Below, piece after piece: positions 49,873-57,946 of a stretch of DNA of 64,000 nt. The stretch's first letter is position 1. Each line of letters opens with the position of its first letter. Position numbers and translations under genes: made by a program. Under the pieces are notes generated by a model. That model did not search any database, was not told where the DNA came from, and saw only the letters and a program-made list of their open reading frames with translations. Location: NCBI GenBank assembly GCA_022226955.1, contig CP092079.1, forward strand, positions 1 through 64,000. The letters are read 5' to 3'. The DNA is from Nitrospira sp. Lineage in GTDB: Bacteria; Nitrospirota; Nitrospiria; Nitrospirales; Nitrospiraceae.

Positions 49873-50355
49873 CTACTTGAACATCAACTTTTTGATTTCA
49901 GCCGCCGGCAATTCGACTTCTCCGAAATCGGACTGCCCCTTGAAACTGCCAGCAATGGCGAGCACGAACTCTCCCGTCTTGCCATCATTCAGCGTGATGG
50001 TGACGTTTGGAGGCGTGGCGTTTCCTGACGGCTTGAGATCGATCTGCTTGATGCCGTCAAACTTGATCTTGACGGTCGCGGTCCCGCGCTTGACCGGCAC
50101 CTCTCTCAATTCATGCGGAACAAATGCCGTTTCGCTGATTTTCTCTTCCCAATAAAAAATAACGTTCTTGACGTCCGTTTCCACGCCTTTGGTATCGGTC
50201 GCGACGACCTGGAAGGCCTTCTCGGCTTTGTTCTCCGCCCAGGCGGAGCTGCCCATCAGGCAGAGCAGCAGCACGCCGCACAGCATGCGAGACCATTGGC
50301 GAACCGGTTGGTGAACCCGTTGACTGTTTCCCCGCACGATCGTCTGGCGATTCAT
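49873..50355 (-). CDS. Secreted protein of unknown function downstream of tonB
   Basis: A 160-aa protein with a signal peptide (MLCGVLLLCLMGSSAWAENK). AGGAG seven bases before ATG 50355 sets the start. The mature part is a beta-rich domain (TDVKNVIFYWEEKISETAFV; IKFDGIKQIDLKPSG) with no cysteines. It is co-transcribed with exbB, exbD and tonB, and may be a periplasmic helper of the uptake system. I do not recognise the family. Confidence 0.65.
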   Translation of the reverse strand: MNRQTIVRGNSQRVHQPVRQWSRMLCGVLLLCLMGSSAWAENKAEKAFQVVATDTKGVETDVKNVIFYWEEKISETAFVPHELREVPVKRGTATVKIKFDGIKQIDLKPSGNATPPNVTITLNDGKTGEFVLAIAGSFKGQSDFGEVELPAAEIKKLMFK

Positions 50356-50402
50356 AAGCCTTCTCCTTCTTATTGTCATTTTCATTGCCGTGCCTGTGAC
50401 CC

Positions 50403-51380
50403 TTACCCATCCAACCGATAACTGATCGGCACTAAAATCGTGACGCTCGACGCTCCCAACGGATGCTTGAGCGACAGCGGAGAGGCCTGCCTCATCACCG
50501 CCATGGCTTCTTGATCCAACAACGCGCGCCCCGAGCTCTCCGCAATGCTGAGACCGACAACCGCGCCGTCGGCGCGGATCACGGCCTCCACCACGACTTT
50601 GCCTTCCCAGTGATTGCTTTTCGCCTGTGCCGGATACCGTTTCAGTTCTTCAACCCGGCGCCACAGCGCATCGCTGAGCCACCCATAGTCGGCGCGAACC
50701 TCCCGATGCCGAACCCGGCGTTGCTGCACGGTTCGATGTTCGATTGTCGGAGAAGCCGTCTCGACAAGCGGCGATTCACGCTCCGTAACGTGAGCCGCTG
50801 CTTCGATCTGAGCCGGCATTGATGCCAGCTGAGCCCGCGCAACCTGTGTAGGCATGGCCACCTGCGACAGGCTCTGCTCGACGACCGCCGTCCGGCTGGC
50901 GGCAACGGCCTGCGATTCGACAGGCTGGGTCATCGGTCGTTCGATCGATGCCGCAGCCTGAGTCGCAACTTCAGCAACCGCTTGCTGGATCGGCTCGACA
51001 GATGCGATCTCCCGGGAAACTTCGCGAACCGTCTGCTGCACCGGCTCAGCGGCTTCAACCGCCTGGGGGGATTCGCGGACCGCTTGCTGAACCGGCACCG
51101 GGGGCGCCACGGGTGTCGGAGGCTCGACCACTTGCTTGACCGGTTGAGGACTCGGAGCAACTCTGGCCGGTTCGACTGGTGGCGGGGCAGCGGAAGGCGG
51201 AGGCTCGACCACGGCCACCTCCCATTGAAACGATGCCGGCAAAATCGGCTTCTCGATGTCCGTCATCAAGAGCAGGGCGCACCCGACGCCTAGCAGATGA
51301 CAACACATGGACACCATCCATCCATGCGCGTGCGCAGGTCCTGTACCGCCGGATAGCCGATTAAATTCAACCGCCGTCAT
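50403..51380 (-). CDS. tonB: TonB energy-transducing protein
   Basis: A 325-aa TonB. An N-terminal anchor (MVSMCCHLLGVGCALLLM, about 22-39) is followed by a long Pro/Val/Glu/Ala-rich spanning region (about 55-230). The C-terminal TonB domain follows (RYPAQAKSNHWEGKVVVEAV; LDQEAMAVMRQASPL; VTILVPISYRL), which grips the TonB boxes of receptors. It overlaps exbD by four bases. A second, distinct TonB gene heads the operon 3.7 kb upstream. Confidence 0.9.
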   Translation of the reverse strand: MTAVEFNRLSGGTGPAHAHGWMVSMCCHLLGVGCALLLMTDIEKPILPASFQWEVAVVEPPPSAAPPPVEPARVAPSPQPVKQVVEPPTPVAPPVPVQQAVRESPQAVEAAEPVQQTVREVSREIASVEPIQQAVAEVATQAAASIERPMTQPVESQAVAASRTAVVEQSLSQVAMPTQVARAQLASMPAQIEAAAHVTERESPLVETASPTIEHRTVQQRRVRHREVRADYGWLSDALWRRVEELKRYPAQAKSNHWEGKVVVEAVIRADGAVVGLSIAESSGRALLDQEAMAVMRQASPLSLKHPLGASSVTILVPISYRLDG

Positions 51381-51751
51381 GATCGCACCACCTCAAGACT
51401 TACCTGGCGGAAGCCAAGGCCGCGCACTTCATCCACCACACCGACAAACCGTTCCAAAATAGTGACCCGGTCTGCCCGCACGACCACAAGCGATTCCCTT
51501 GGATGAGACGTAAGACTCGCCGTCAACCCATCCGCCACAACCGGCCGATCGTTCAAAAACAGATGTCCGTCCGCCGTCAGCGTGATCACCAGCGGCACGT
51601 CTTTGTGCTCGTTCGCCGATTTCGCCTTCGCCAACTCCACTGGCACTTGCCCAGTGGAAATGAAGGTGGCAGTCGTCAAGACAATCACCAGCAACACAAG
51701 CATCACATCGACCAGCGGAATGACATTGATCTGATTCAATTCACGATCCAT
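51377..51751 (-). CDS. exbD: ExbD biopolymer transport protein
   Basis: A 124-aa ExbD/TolR protein. One N-terminal membrane helix (INVIPLVDVMLVLLVIVLTT) contains the aspartate needed for proton-driven energisation, and a periplasmic domain follows (DVPLVITLTADGHLFLNDRP...VVVRADRVTILERFVGVVDE). It overlaps exbB at one end and tonB at the other, so ExbB, ExbD and TonB are translationally linked. Confidence 0.92.
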   Translation of the reverse strand: MDRELNQINVIPLVDVMLVLLVIVLTTATFISTGQVPVELAKAKSANEHKDVPLVITLTADGHLFLNDRPVVADGLTASLTSHPRESLVVVRADRVTILERFVGVVDEVRGLGFRQVSLEVVRS

Positions 51752-52166
51752 GCTGCACCTTGTACAGCGTGAGCAACTCCGACACTCGGCGCCGCAACAC
51801 GTTATTCAGAACGACGCAGGGAATCGCCACTAATAACCCAACGGCGGTGGCTTTGAGCGCCAGGCTGAGCCCCACCATGATGGCTCCAACCGCCATCGTG
51901 CCGGACGTGCCCATCGTGTGAAACGTCAGCATGATGCCCATCACAGTTCCCAACAGTCCGATGTAGGGCGCATTCGCCGCCACTGTTCCGATGACGACCA
52001 GCCGCTTCGTCAACGCCATTTCCATCGTTTGAATGTCGTCGAACTGGGCCGGCGTCACGCGCCGATAGTACAGCCAGCGCTCGACCGCCACCGCCATCGC
52101 CCACAGACTCAACACCATCAACAGTCCGATAATTCCGAAATCGACCATATGTTTCAGCGCATCCAC
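51741..52166 (-). CDS. exbB: ExbB proton channel protein
   Basis: A 141-aa MotA/TolQ/ExbB protein of the short type. Three membrane helices are visible (FGIIGLLMVLSLWAMAVAVE; NAPYIGLLGTVMGIMLTFH; ALKATAVGLLVAIPCVVLNN), with the conserved threonine in helix 2 and the AL-x-T-A-x-GL motif in helix 3. With ExbD it uses the proton gradient to power TonB. It overlaps exbD by eleven bases. Confidence 0.92.
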   Translation of the reverse strand: MDALKHMVDFGIIGLLMVLSLWAMAVAVERWLYYRRVTPAQFDDIQTMEMALTKRLVVIGTVAANAPYIGLLGTVMGIMLTFHTMGTSGTMAVGAIMVGLSLALKATAVGLLVAIPCVVLNNVLRRRVSELLTLYKVQHGS

Positions 52167-52252
52167 GAACCTTCCCCCTCATGCAAGGACACACAAAAGA
52201 CCTGCCCGCCTGGCACCGCCTACTCCCATAGACGAATCAGATCGAGAAACCC

Positions 52253-53323
52253 TCACCTCTCCGACAAAACATTCGCGCGCGCTTCCAGAATAATCAGCTC
52301 CGCGGTCACACGGGATGCGGCGACGGGAAGCGCGCGTTCCAGCGCCGCGAGGAAGCCCTCGCGATCCCGCACATCGAATACGCCGCTCACCTTCAGCGAG
52401 GCGACTCGCGGATCGAGAATCCGGATCTCTCCCGCGTGATACCGCCCCACTTCTTGGAGCACGTCCGACAACAGCCGGTCCTCGAAGACGATCTTTCCGT
52501 CAATCCAGGCCGTGGCCACGGCCAGAGACGCAGGACCGACCGGAGACAGCGGCCCTTGCTGCTCGTAGGATAGTTGCTGGCCAGCCCTCAGTACTTGCCA
52601 GGACTGGTCCGGCGATCCTTCTGCAAACCGCTGCACTTCAACTGCGCCTTCGACCACCGTCACCCTCACGCTCTGATCTTGACGGCGAACGACAAACTGC
52701 GTGCCGATATCCCGGATGACCCTGCCTCCGGACATGACGTCAAACTGCCGTCTGTCGCCATGCGCAACCGCCACCAGCGCTTCCCCCTCGCGAACGATAA
52801 CCGCTCTCCTGACAGGCGTGAATTCCACGGCCACCGCCGTGTTCGTATTCATCGTGACCGTTGACCCATCGGGGAGAAAGACTGTCCGGCGCTCGCCCTT
52901 GGCCGTCTGATACTCCGCCATCTCAACTCCCACTCCAAACCACCATCCTCCGGCGATCAACACCACCAGAAGCGTTCCCAAGACAGCCGAGAAGCGAGCC
53001 GTGCCCCATCTCCACTCAGCACCCCACTGATGGCCCCACCCACGGCCCCTCACGGAAAGGCGGCCCGCCTGCTCCCAGTCATCCGCGACGTTCGCCAGTT
53101 CCTCGCGCAAGAGCGGCTTGGCCGCATCCAGCTCGCTCCAAACTCTGGCGCACTGCTCAAATTCCTCTCGATGCCTGCGATCGCCATGAAGCCATAGGTC
53201 AAAACTCCGGCGCTCAGCGGAGGTGACGGCACCCGACCGAAGCCGCACAAACCATTGCAGCGCCTGGTCGGCGGCCGATCCGCTGCCGTTCGGCTTCGTA
53301 TCCTCTTCTGCCACCCGGCTCAT
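52253..53323 (-). CDS. FecR-family anti-sigma factor
   Basis: A 356-aa FecR protein. DUF4880 N-terminus (ALQWFVRLRSGAVTSAERRSFDLW), a membrane helix (FSAVLGTLLVVLIAGGWWFG, about 130-150), the FecR core (YQTAKGERRTVFLPDGSTVT; EALVAVAHGDRRQFDVMSGG) and an STN-like end (LKVSGVFDVRDREGFLAALE). It lies between its sigma gene and exbB. No receptor follows directly, so it probably listens to the 830-aa receptor encoded further downstream. Confidence 0.9.
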   Translation of the reverse strand: MSRVAEEDTKPNGSGSAADQALQWFVRLRSGAVTSAERRSFDLWLHGDRRHREEFEQCARVWSELDAAKPLLREELANVADDWEQAGRLSVRGRGWGHQWGAEWRWGTARFSAVLGTLLVVLIAGGWWFGVGVEMAEYQTAKGERRTVFLPDGSTVTMNTNTAVAVEFTPVRRAVIVREGEALVAVAHGDRRQFDVMSGGRVIRDIGTQFVVRRQDQSVRVTVVEGAVEVQRFAEGSPDQSWQVLRAGQQLSYEQQGPLSPVGPASLAVATAWIDGKIVFEDRLLSDVLQEVGRYHAGEIRILDPRVASLKVSGVFDVRDREGFLAALERALPVAASRVTAELIILEARANVLSER

Positions 53324-53459
53324 GTGCCCGCCTGCGCTTGAGGCCTACTCACACCGATTTCCTCTCCATAAGACGCAGCCTTATCGGGAAACCTGACCTC
53401 AGACGCCGGTGTTTGCGCGACATTCACGACACCGTCTCCCTCAAATCAGCCCTCTTTTC

Positions 53460-53972
53460 CTACAGGCCTACACGTTGCCGGCAATGCGCGAGCGCCTTCA
53501 TGACATGCTTCTCCACCATATTCTTGGAAATGCCCAGACGGCCGGCAATCTCCGCATGGGACAGATCCATGAATTTGTGAAGAAGAAATACCTGCCGGCA
53601 TCTGGGAGGAAGCTCCGCAATCGCCGAGTAGAGAAGCTGCACTCGCTCCCGCGCTTCCAACACATCGTCTTGACGAGGGACCAGAGACGGAAGATCCTCG
53701 GCCAGATCCAGGCCCAGGCCCCGCTCGGCCCGCACGCGCTGCCGGCGAAACACATCGACCGTCAAATTCAGCGCCGTTTTATACAAAAAGGCCCTCGGCT
53801 GGGCGACGCCGGCGAGATCCTGTACGCCGCGCACACGGAGGAAAGTCTCTTGCACGACATCGGCGGCCTGCTCTCGACATCCCAGCTTGGCGGTCAAAAA
53901 TCGCAGCAGTTCACCGTAATACTGCTGAAAGAGCGAGGTTTCGAGTACCAGCCGTTGATCCTGCATCGGCAT
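53460..53972 (-). CDS. FecI-type ECF sigma factor
   Basis: A 170-aa sigma factor. Region 2 (LFQQYYGELLRFLTAKLGCR; AADVVQETFLRV; PRAFLYKTALNLTVDVFRR) and region 4 (PPRCRQVFLLHKFMDLSHAE, then ISKNMVEKHVMKAL) are complete. Its start codon shares one base with the stop of the upstream tonB gene. It heads the fecR-exbB-exbD-tonB series, placing the energy-transducing machinery itself under ECF control. Confidence 0.9.
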   Translation of the reverse strand: MPMQDQRLVLETSLFQQYYGELLRFLTAKLGCREQAADVVQETFLRVRGVQDLAGVAQPRAFLYKTALNLTVDVFRRQRVRAERGLGLDLAEDLPSLVPRQDDVLEARERVQLLYSAIAELPPRCRQVFLLHKFMDLSHAEIAGRLGISKNMVEKHVMKALAHCRQRVGL

Positions 53973-55048
53973 TACTCAAGTTGATAGTTGAGCGGAACCA
54001 ACATGACCACGGACTCTCCCTCCAGCGAATGCGCGAGCGCGAGCGGGGACGCCGCCTGTAGCGCATCGAGCGCGGCTTGGTCCAATATGGGATGCCCGGA
54101 ACTTTCCTCGACCTCAGAGTCGAGAATACGTCCATTCCTCAGGATACTGACCCGAACGACCACTCGCCCCTGCGCATGGCTGGTCTTTGCCGACGAGGGA
54201 TAGATCTTTACCTGTTCCAGCTTCGTTCGCAGCGTATCCATGAGCCAGGTGTAGTCTGGCAACGCAGCCCTGGTCATCACTGACCGGGAAACCGCCTGAG
54301 GGCGCTGGAGCACCGCTGGATTCTCAGGCTGGGTGCTGACCTGAAGACTGCTCGACTCATGCGGATTTTCGATTTCCGGGGGAGGCAGAGGGGAAGCGGC
54401 AGGACTCACCACGGCAGGCGATGCAACATTCGCCGCATCGTCCGCCGACAAGATCGAATGCCCAGACATGGGGGAGGCATGCCGAGTGTTCGACTGAGTA
54501 GCAACCTCGCCGACGACTGCGTCCGACCGCAGCGATTCTTCAGGCCTATCGGCAGACTGTGAGAGCGGTTCGATTGGCCGGGCATCGACGGCAGGTTGAA
54601 GATCCGATTCGTTCTCCGCTGTCGCTGCTTGCTGGCTCACTCCTTCCGCGACAATCGATTCGACTTTGGGCGCCGCCATCAGCGACACCTCCCATCGGAA
54701 CAGTTCTTTTTGCGAAATGGCAGGAGCCTGACCAACGTGAAAATTCAAGACAACCGCTATGGCCAACATGAAACCATGCGCAAGCGCCGATACACTCCAC
54801 CCCAGCAGCGACGCCGCCTCGCTTTCAAACCGATCGCGTTCGACGGACGGCAGCGGCCGATTGAGAGAGGCTCGCTGGCTCAGAGAAACAGCAGCCAACG
54901 AGCTCTGCCATCCCAGTTCACCCGATGGAGCAGACGGACGAGGTCCATACCATGGAACCCCCGTGCCGCTTCTCCGTCTCTCCCTTTTCTCTTCCCGCGG
55001 AAGAGCGATTTGAGCCTGTGGCAATGCCCTGTTCACATTGAATCTCAT
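53972..55048 (-). CDS. TonB-family protein, second and distinct
   Basis: About 358 aa from ATG 55048. An unusual 90-residue basic N-terminal cytoplasmic part precedes the membrane anchor (LGWSVSALAHGFMLAIAVVL, about 85-105). A spacer follows, then a C-terminal TonB domain (KIYPSSAKTSHAQGRVVVRV; LDQAALDALQAASPL; VVMLVPLNYQLE). It is the first gene of the tonB-sigma-fecR-exbBD-tonB operon. The start codon lies a few bases after the U-tract of leader E, and no Shine-Dalgarno sequence is visible. A later start is possible. Confidence 0.8.
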   Translation of the reverse strand: MRFNVNRALPQAQIALPREEKRERRRSGTGVPWYGPRPSAPSGELGWQSSLAAVSLSQRASLNRPLPSVERDRFESEAASLLGWSVSALAHGFMLAIAVVLNFHVGQAPAISQKELFRWEVSLMAAPKVESIVAEGVSQQAATAENESDLQPAVDARPIEPLSQSADRPEESLRSDAVVGEVATQSNTRHASPMSGHSILSADDAANVASPAVVSPAASPLPPPEIENPHESSSLQVSTQPENPAVLQRPQAVSRSVMTRAALPDYTWLMDTLRTKLEQVKIYPSSAKTSHAQGRVVVRVSILRNGRILDSEVEESSGHPILDQAALDALQAASPLALAHSLEGESVVMLVPLNYQLE

Positions 55049-55054
55049 ATGAAA

Positions 55055-55114
55055 TAAAAAGCCCATGACCGCCTGCGGCGACCATGGGCTCTGGACTCGA
55101 AGTACTCTGGCCTC
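55055..55114 (-). promoter_or_regulatory. Repeated leader element, copy E
   Basis: On the minus strand: GAGGCCAGAG (55114-55105), TACTTCGAGTC, then AGAGCCCATG pairing with CATGGGCT, with an inner GGCG/CGCC extension, followed by TTTTTATTTC. The U-tract almost touches the ATG of the downstream tonB gene. A second GGCCAGA lies directly upstream (CATCTGGCCAGAGGCCAGAG). Confidence 0.72.
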
Positions 55115-55160
55115 TGGCCAGATGCCTAAGAAACAGGCGGCATCTGGCTATTTCTGAATT

Positions 55161-55175
55161 TGATAATTAGTATCA
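55161..55175. promoter_or_regulatory. Fur box upstream of copy E
   Basis: TGATAATTAGTATCA matches the 7-1-7 Fur pattern TGATAAT-x-ATTATCA at 13 of 14 arm positions. It lies about 45 bases upstream of the GGCCAGAG box, where an operator over the promoter is expected. Confidence 0.65.
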
Positions 55176-55404
55176 ATACATGCCGGATTGGACTTCTGTC
55201 AATCCCCAATACTCGTCTCGTAATTTACTCCGCGGGTCTCAGAGCAGGCGCCAGCGGAGCGCGCCGAGGGGAGGAATACAGCTGATAAGAATTCTAGGGA
55301 ACGATGGCAGGCGATTCGGGAGGACACGAAACAGTAGGAGCTTTTCGCCCAGACACTTTTGCAACTTCCGGCTTGCAGCGCAAGCCTAGAGCAAGGTTGT
55401 ATCC
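55176..55404. other. Spacer between the tonB operon and the next gene
   Basis: About 230 bases without a convincing coding frame. It marks the upstream boundary of the iron-uptake island. GCTTGCAGCGCAAGC near 55370-55387 is a short palindrome that may serve as terminator for the gene ending elsewhere; no U-tract is seen. Confidence 0.35.
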
Positions 55405-56070
55405 CTACCGGACTTTTGAAAAGTCGGCGTCGAACTCGCTGGTCTTCCCATCGGGGAAAAACACCACGACTTTGGTTTTGGCGCTGGGATCGAAGCTATC
55501 GTAGGCGAAACGCGCCGTGAACCGCGAGCGGAAGGCAGGTCCCTGCCCGTCGTTCTTGCGGCCTTTTTCCGCAGGGCTCACATCGACCGGCTTGATGTTC
55601 TTATTCCCTTGCTGGAATGCGATCTGCGCCCCTTCGGCGAAATATTCGTCGTCGCCGCACAGTTGCACTTCCACTTCCATGTTCGGCATCTCGACGACCT
55701 TCTTGATGAACTCATCCGGCATGCGGATGTCTTTTTTCTGTTTCTTGGACTCCGCCGCTTCCTGGCGGCCAAACGCTTCAAGCCGGAATCGCTTAGTGCG
55801 AAGGATAGCGCTGGCGCCGCAGGAATCTTTCTCGGGGTCCGATCCCACCCGCGTGGCAAGCGACGCTTGCTGGAGCACCTTCTTGACGTCTTCCGGCGAA
55901 TTGGCTTTCTCCATCGGAATGCGGCCGGCTTCGAGGGCCTTCTGGGCATCGTCGGCAGACAGCTTCACATCAATCGCCGACGCGATCTGCGGTCCGGCCA
56001 GAACCAGAGCCCCCAACAGACTCGACAACGCCACCATCATTCTTTGACGCCGACAGGTTCTGTTCCGCAT
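55405..56070 (-). CDS. Secreted protein of unknown function
   Basis: A 221-aa protein with a signal peptide (MMVALSSLLGALVLAGPQIASA, from about residue 12). GGGAGG five bases before ATG 56070 sets the start. The mature part has an alpha-helical segment (LSADDAQKALEAGRIPMEKA) then a beta-rich domain (MPNMEVEVQLCGDDEYFAEG; FRSRFTARFAYDSFDPSAKT) with cysteines at about 101 and 156. It has no close neighbour on its strand. I do not recognise the family. Confidence 0.65.
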   Translation of the reverse strand: MRNRTCRRQRMMVALSSLLGALVLAGPQIASAIDVKLSADDAQKALEAGRIPMEKANSPEDVKKVLQQASLATRVGSDPEKDSCGASAILRTKRFRLEAFGRQEAAESKKQKKDIRMPDEFIKKVVEMPNMEVEVQLCGDDEYFAEGAQIAFQQGNKNIKPVDVSPAEKGRKNDGQGPAFRSRFTARFAYDSFDPSAKTKVVVFFPDGKTSEFDADFSKVR

Positions 56071-56135
56071 AACCGCCTCCCTCAAGATAAAGCCAAGCAA
56101 AGAATGGCGCATTGTAGGGGAAGCGCCAGGTCATT

Positions 56136-56771
56136 TCAATCGTTCGCGAACCGCGGCCAATTCGGATAGGGTTTCTCCCGATAGAGCGCATCGACATCGG
56201 CAGGAACGCACAGGCCTGCGCCGGCCAGCAACATCGCCACCGCGCGTAGCGGCAACCCGACAATGCCAAGAAAGTCGCCGCTGATCGACTCGATGAATTC
56301 ACCGCCTTGTCCCTGGATGGAGTAGGCGCCGGCCTTCCCCATCGGTTCCTGAGAGGCCAGATACCGCTCAATGACGATGGCGTCATACGCCTTCATCTTC
56401 ACTGTGGATGTCACCAGTGCAACGGCTTCATGCGGAGAGACCCGGCGGCACAGGGCCACAGCCGTATGCACAAGATGAGATCGCCCGGCCAATCCGGCCA
56501 GCATGGCCCGCGCATCGGCCAAATCCACCGGCTTACCCAACATCTGTCCGTCACGTTCAATCACGGTGTCGCTGCCCAGCACCAGCGAGTCCGGTCGTGT
56601 GGCCGCGATAGACCGCGCTTTTTCACGCGCAAAATACTCGACCTGTTGCCTGGGACTCCAGCCGAGCTGAGGCAGCTCTTCAAACTCAGGGGCAACGATC
56701 TCGAAGGGGATGCCGAGCAATGCAAGCAGCTCTCGGCGGCGGGGAGAAGTCGAGGCGAGGATCAACTGCAT
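56136..56771 (-). CDS. maf: Maf-type nucleotide pyrophosphatase
   Basis: A 211-aa house-cleaning enzyme that hydrolyses non-canonical nucleoside triphosphates (dTTP/UTP or m7GTP subtypes). The N-terminal signature LILASTSPRRRELLALLGIPF is followed by KARSIAATRPDSLVLGSDTV (catalytic Asp), GKPVDLADARAML and YSIQGQGGEFIESISGDFLGIVGLP. Its start overlaps the end of dus by ten bases, and the DUF692 and dus genes precede it in one operon. Confidence 0.9.
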   Translation of the reverse strand: MQLILASTSPRRRELLALLGIPFEIVAPEFEELPQLGWSPRQQVEYFAREKARSIAATRPDSLVLGSDTVIERDGQMLGKPVDLADARAMLAGLAGRSHLVHTAVALCRRVSPHEAVALVTSTVKMKAYDAIVIERYLASQEPMGKAGAYSIQGQGGEFIESISGDFLGIVGLPLRAVAMLLAGAGLCVPADVDALYREKPYPNWPRFAND

Positions 56772-57946
56772 CTCGACACAAGCGTCGCAACCTGATCGGA
56801 CAAGTCATCGTCGGCGGCCTCTCCTGCCGCCGAGGCATCGACGATCTGATGGGCCCGATAGCGGGCAATCATGGCCTCCACGTCCTCGACGGACGACACC
56901 CGAAACATCTGGCCACGCAACGCGGCGGCATGCGGAAACCCTTTGCAATACCAACCTAGATGTTTCCGCATGCAATGGAATTGTCCCGGGCCGCAGATCG
57001 CCTGAAACTGCCGGGCATGGTCGAGCATCAACGCAAATCGCGCATTGAGCTCCATCGGAGGCAGTTCGATACTATGGCCTGGCGCCGCCGACTGAGCCGA
57101 CTCGCGGGCCTGTTCTTTGGCGTGAAAGAACCACGGCGCGCCCAACACAGCCCGCCCAACTAGCACGCCATCCACCTGTGTGGATCGAACACGGCTCACC
57201 GCCTCATGAAGACTTTGCACATCGCCGTTTCCTAACAGCAGCACTCCAGTCCCTTTGACTACCTGGACCGCCCTGGCAATCGCCGACCAATCCGCCTCGC
57301 CACGATACATTTGCTTGAGAGTCCGCCCGTGCAGCGTAATGGCGGCAGGCTTCTCCTGGGCCAGATGCAGGACCCAGTCCTCCACAATCACGGAATCGTA
57401 GCCGAGCCGGGTTTTCACCGACAGCGGCACAACCCGGCGCGGCACCAGCGCAGCTCCCTGGCGCCCAACATTCATCGACTGAATCGCCGCAATCCTGGAT
57501 GGCTTGAAGCCAACCTGTTCCAACGTCTGTCCATTCGCCCAATCGTGAATGGCACGATTGGTGGCTTGAATGATCGCACGGGCAACCTCGGGAGTTTGAA
57601 TCAACCCGGCACCGGAACCGGATGAGGCCACGTTTTTTGACGGACAGCCCATGTTGATGTCGATGCCGTCAAACCCCAATTCGCAGGCGGCATGGGCGGC
57701 CTGGTAGAACAACGCCGGATCCTTGCCATACAGCTGCGCAACCACCGGCCGTTCCAATTCGCTATAGATCAGCGTATTCAAGAGAAACTCCGGCCCGCGA
57801 CACACATCATGCACATGCGTAAACTCGGTAAAGGTCACGTCTGGCCGGCCCTGCTGCGCAATGACCCGGCGAAATGTCGCGTCCGTCACCCCGTCCATCG
57901 GCGACAGCCCCATGATCGGACGCGGTAATGTTGACCAGAAACTCAT
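56762..57946 (-). CDS. dus: tRNA-dihydrouridine synthase
   Basis: A 394-aa FMN enzyme that reduces uridines in the tRNA D-loop. The TIM-barrel start (PIMGLSPMDGVTDATFRRVI) is typical, the catalytic cysteine lies in INMGCPSKNV, and SVKTRLGYD, ITLHGRTLKQMYRGEADWS and VLLLGNGDV follow in order. It is longer than E. coli DusA or DusB, with a C-terminal helical part. The start overlaps the stop of the DUF692 gene by four bases. The specific subfamily (A, B or C) was not decided. Confidence 0.92.
   Translation of the reverse strand: MSFWSTLPRPIMGLSPMDGVTDATFRRVIAQQGRPDVTFTEFTHVHDVCRGPEFLLNTLIYSELERPVVAQLYGKDPALFYQAAHAACELGFDGIDINMGCPSKNVASSGSGAGLIQTPEVARAIIQATNRAIHDWANGQTLEQVGFKPSRIAAIQSMNVGRQGAALVPRRVVPLSVKTRLGYDSVIVEDWVLHLAQEKPAAITLHGRTLKQMYRGEADWSAIARAVQVVKGTGVLLLGNGDVQSLHEAVSRVRSTQVDGVLVGRAVLGAPWFFHAKEQARESAQSAAPGHSIELPPMELNARFALMLDHARQFQAICGPGQFHCMRKHLGWYCKGFPHAAALRGQMFRVSSVEDVEAMIARYRAHQIVDASAAGEAADDDLSDQVATLVSRCS

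Noticed and set aside
33694..55114. The repeated GCCCA...TGGGC hairpins as a CRISPR array or mobile repeat
   Set aside because: Copies are kilobases apart, have no spacers, always face the same way, and sit at unit starts with stem bases that co-vary, which fits a regulatory RNA better.
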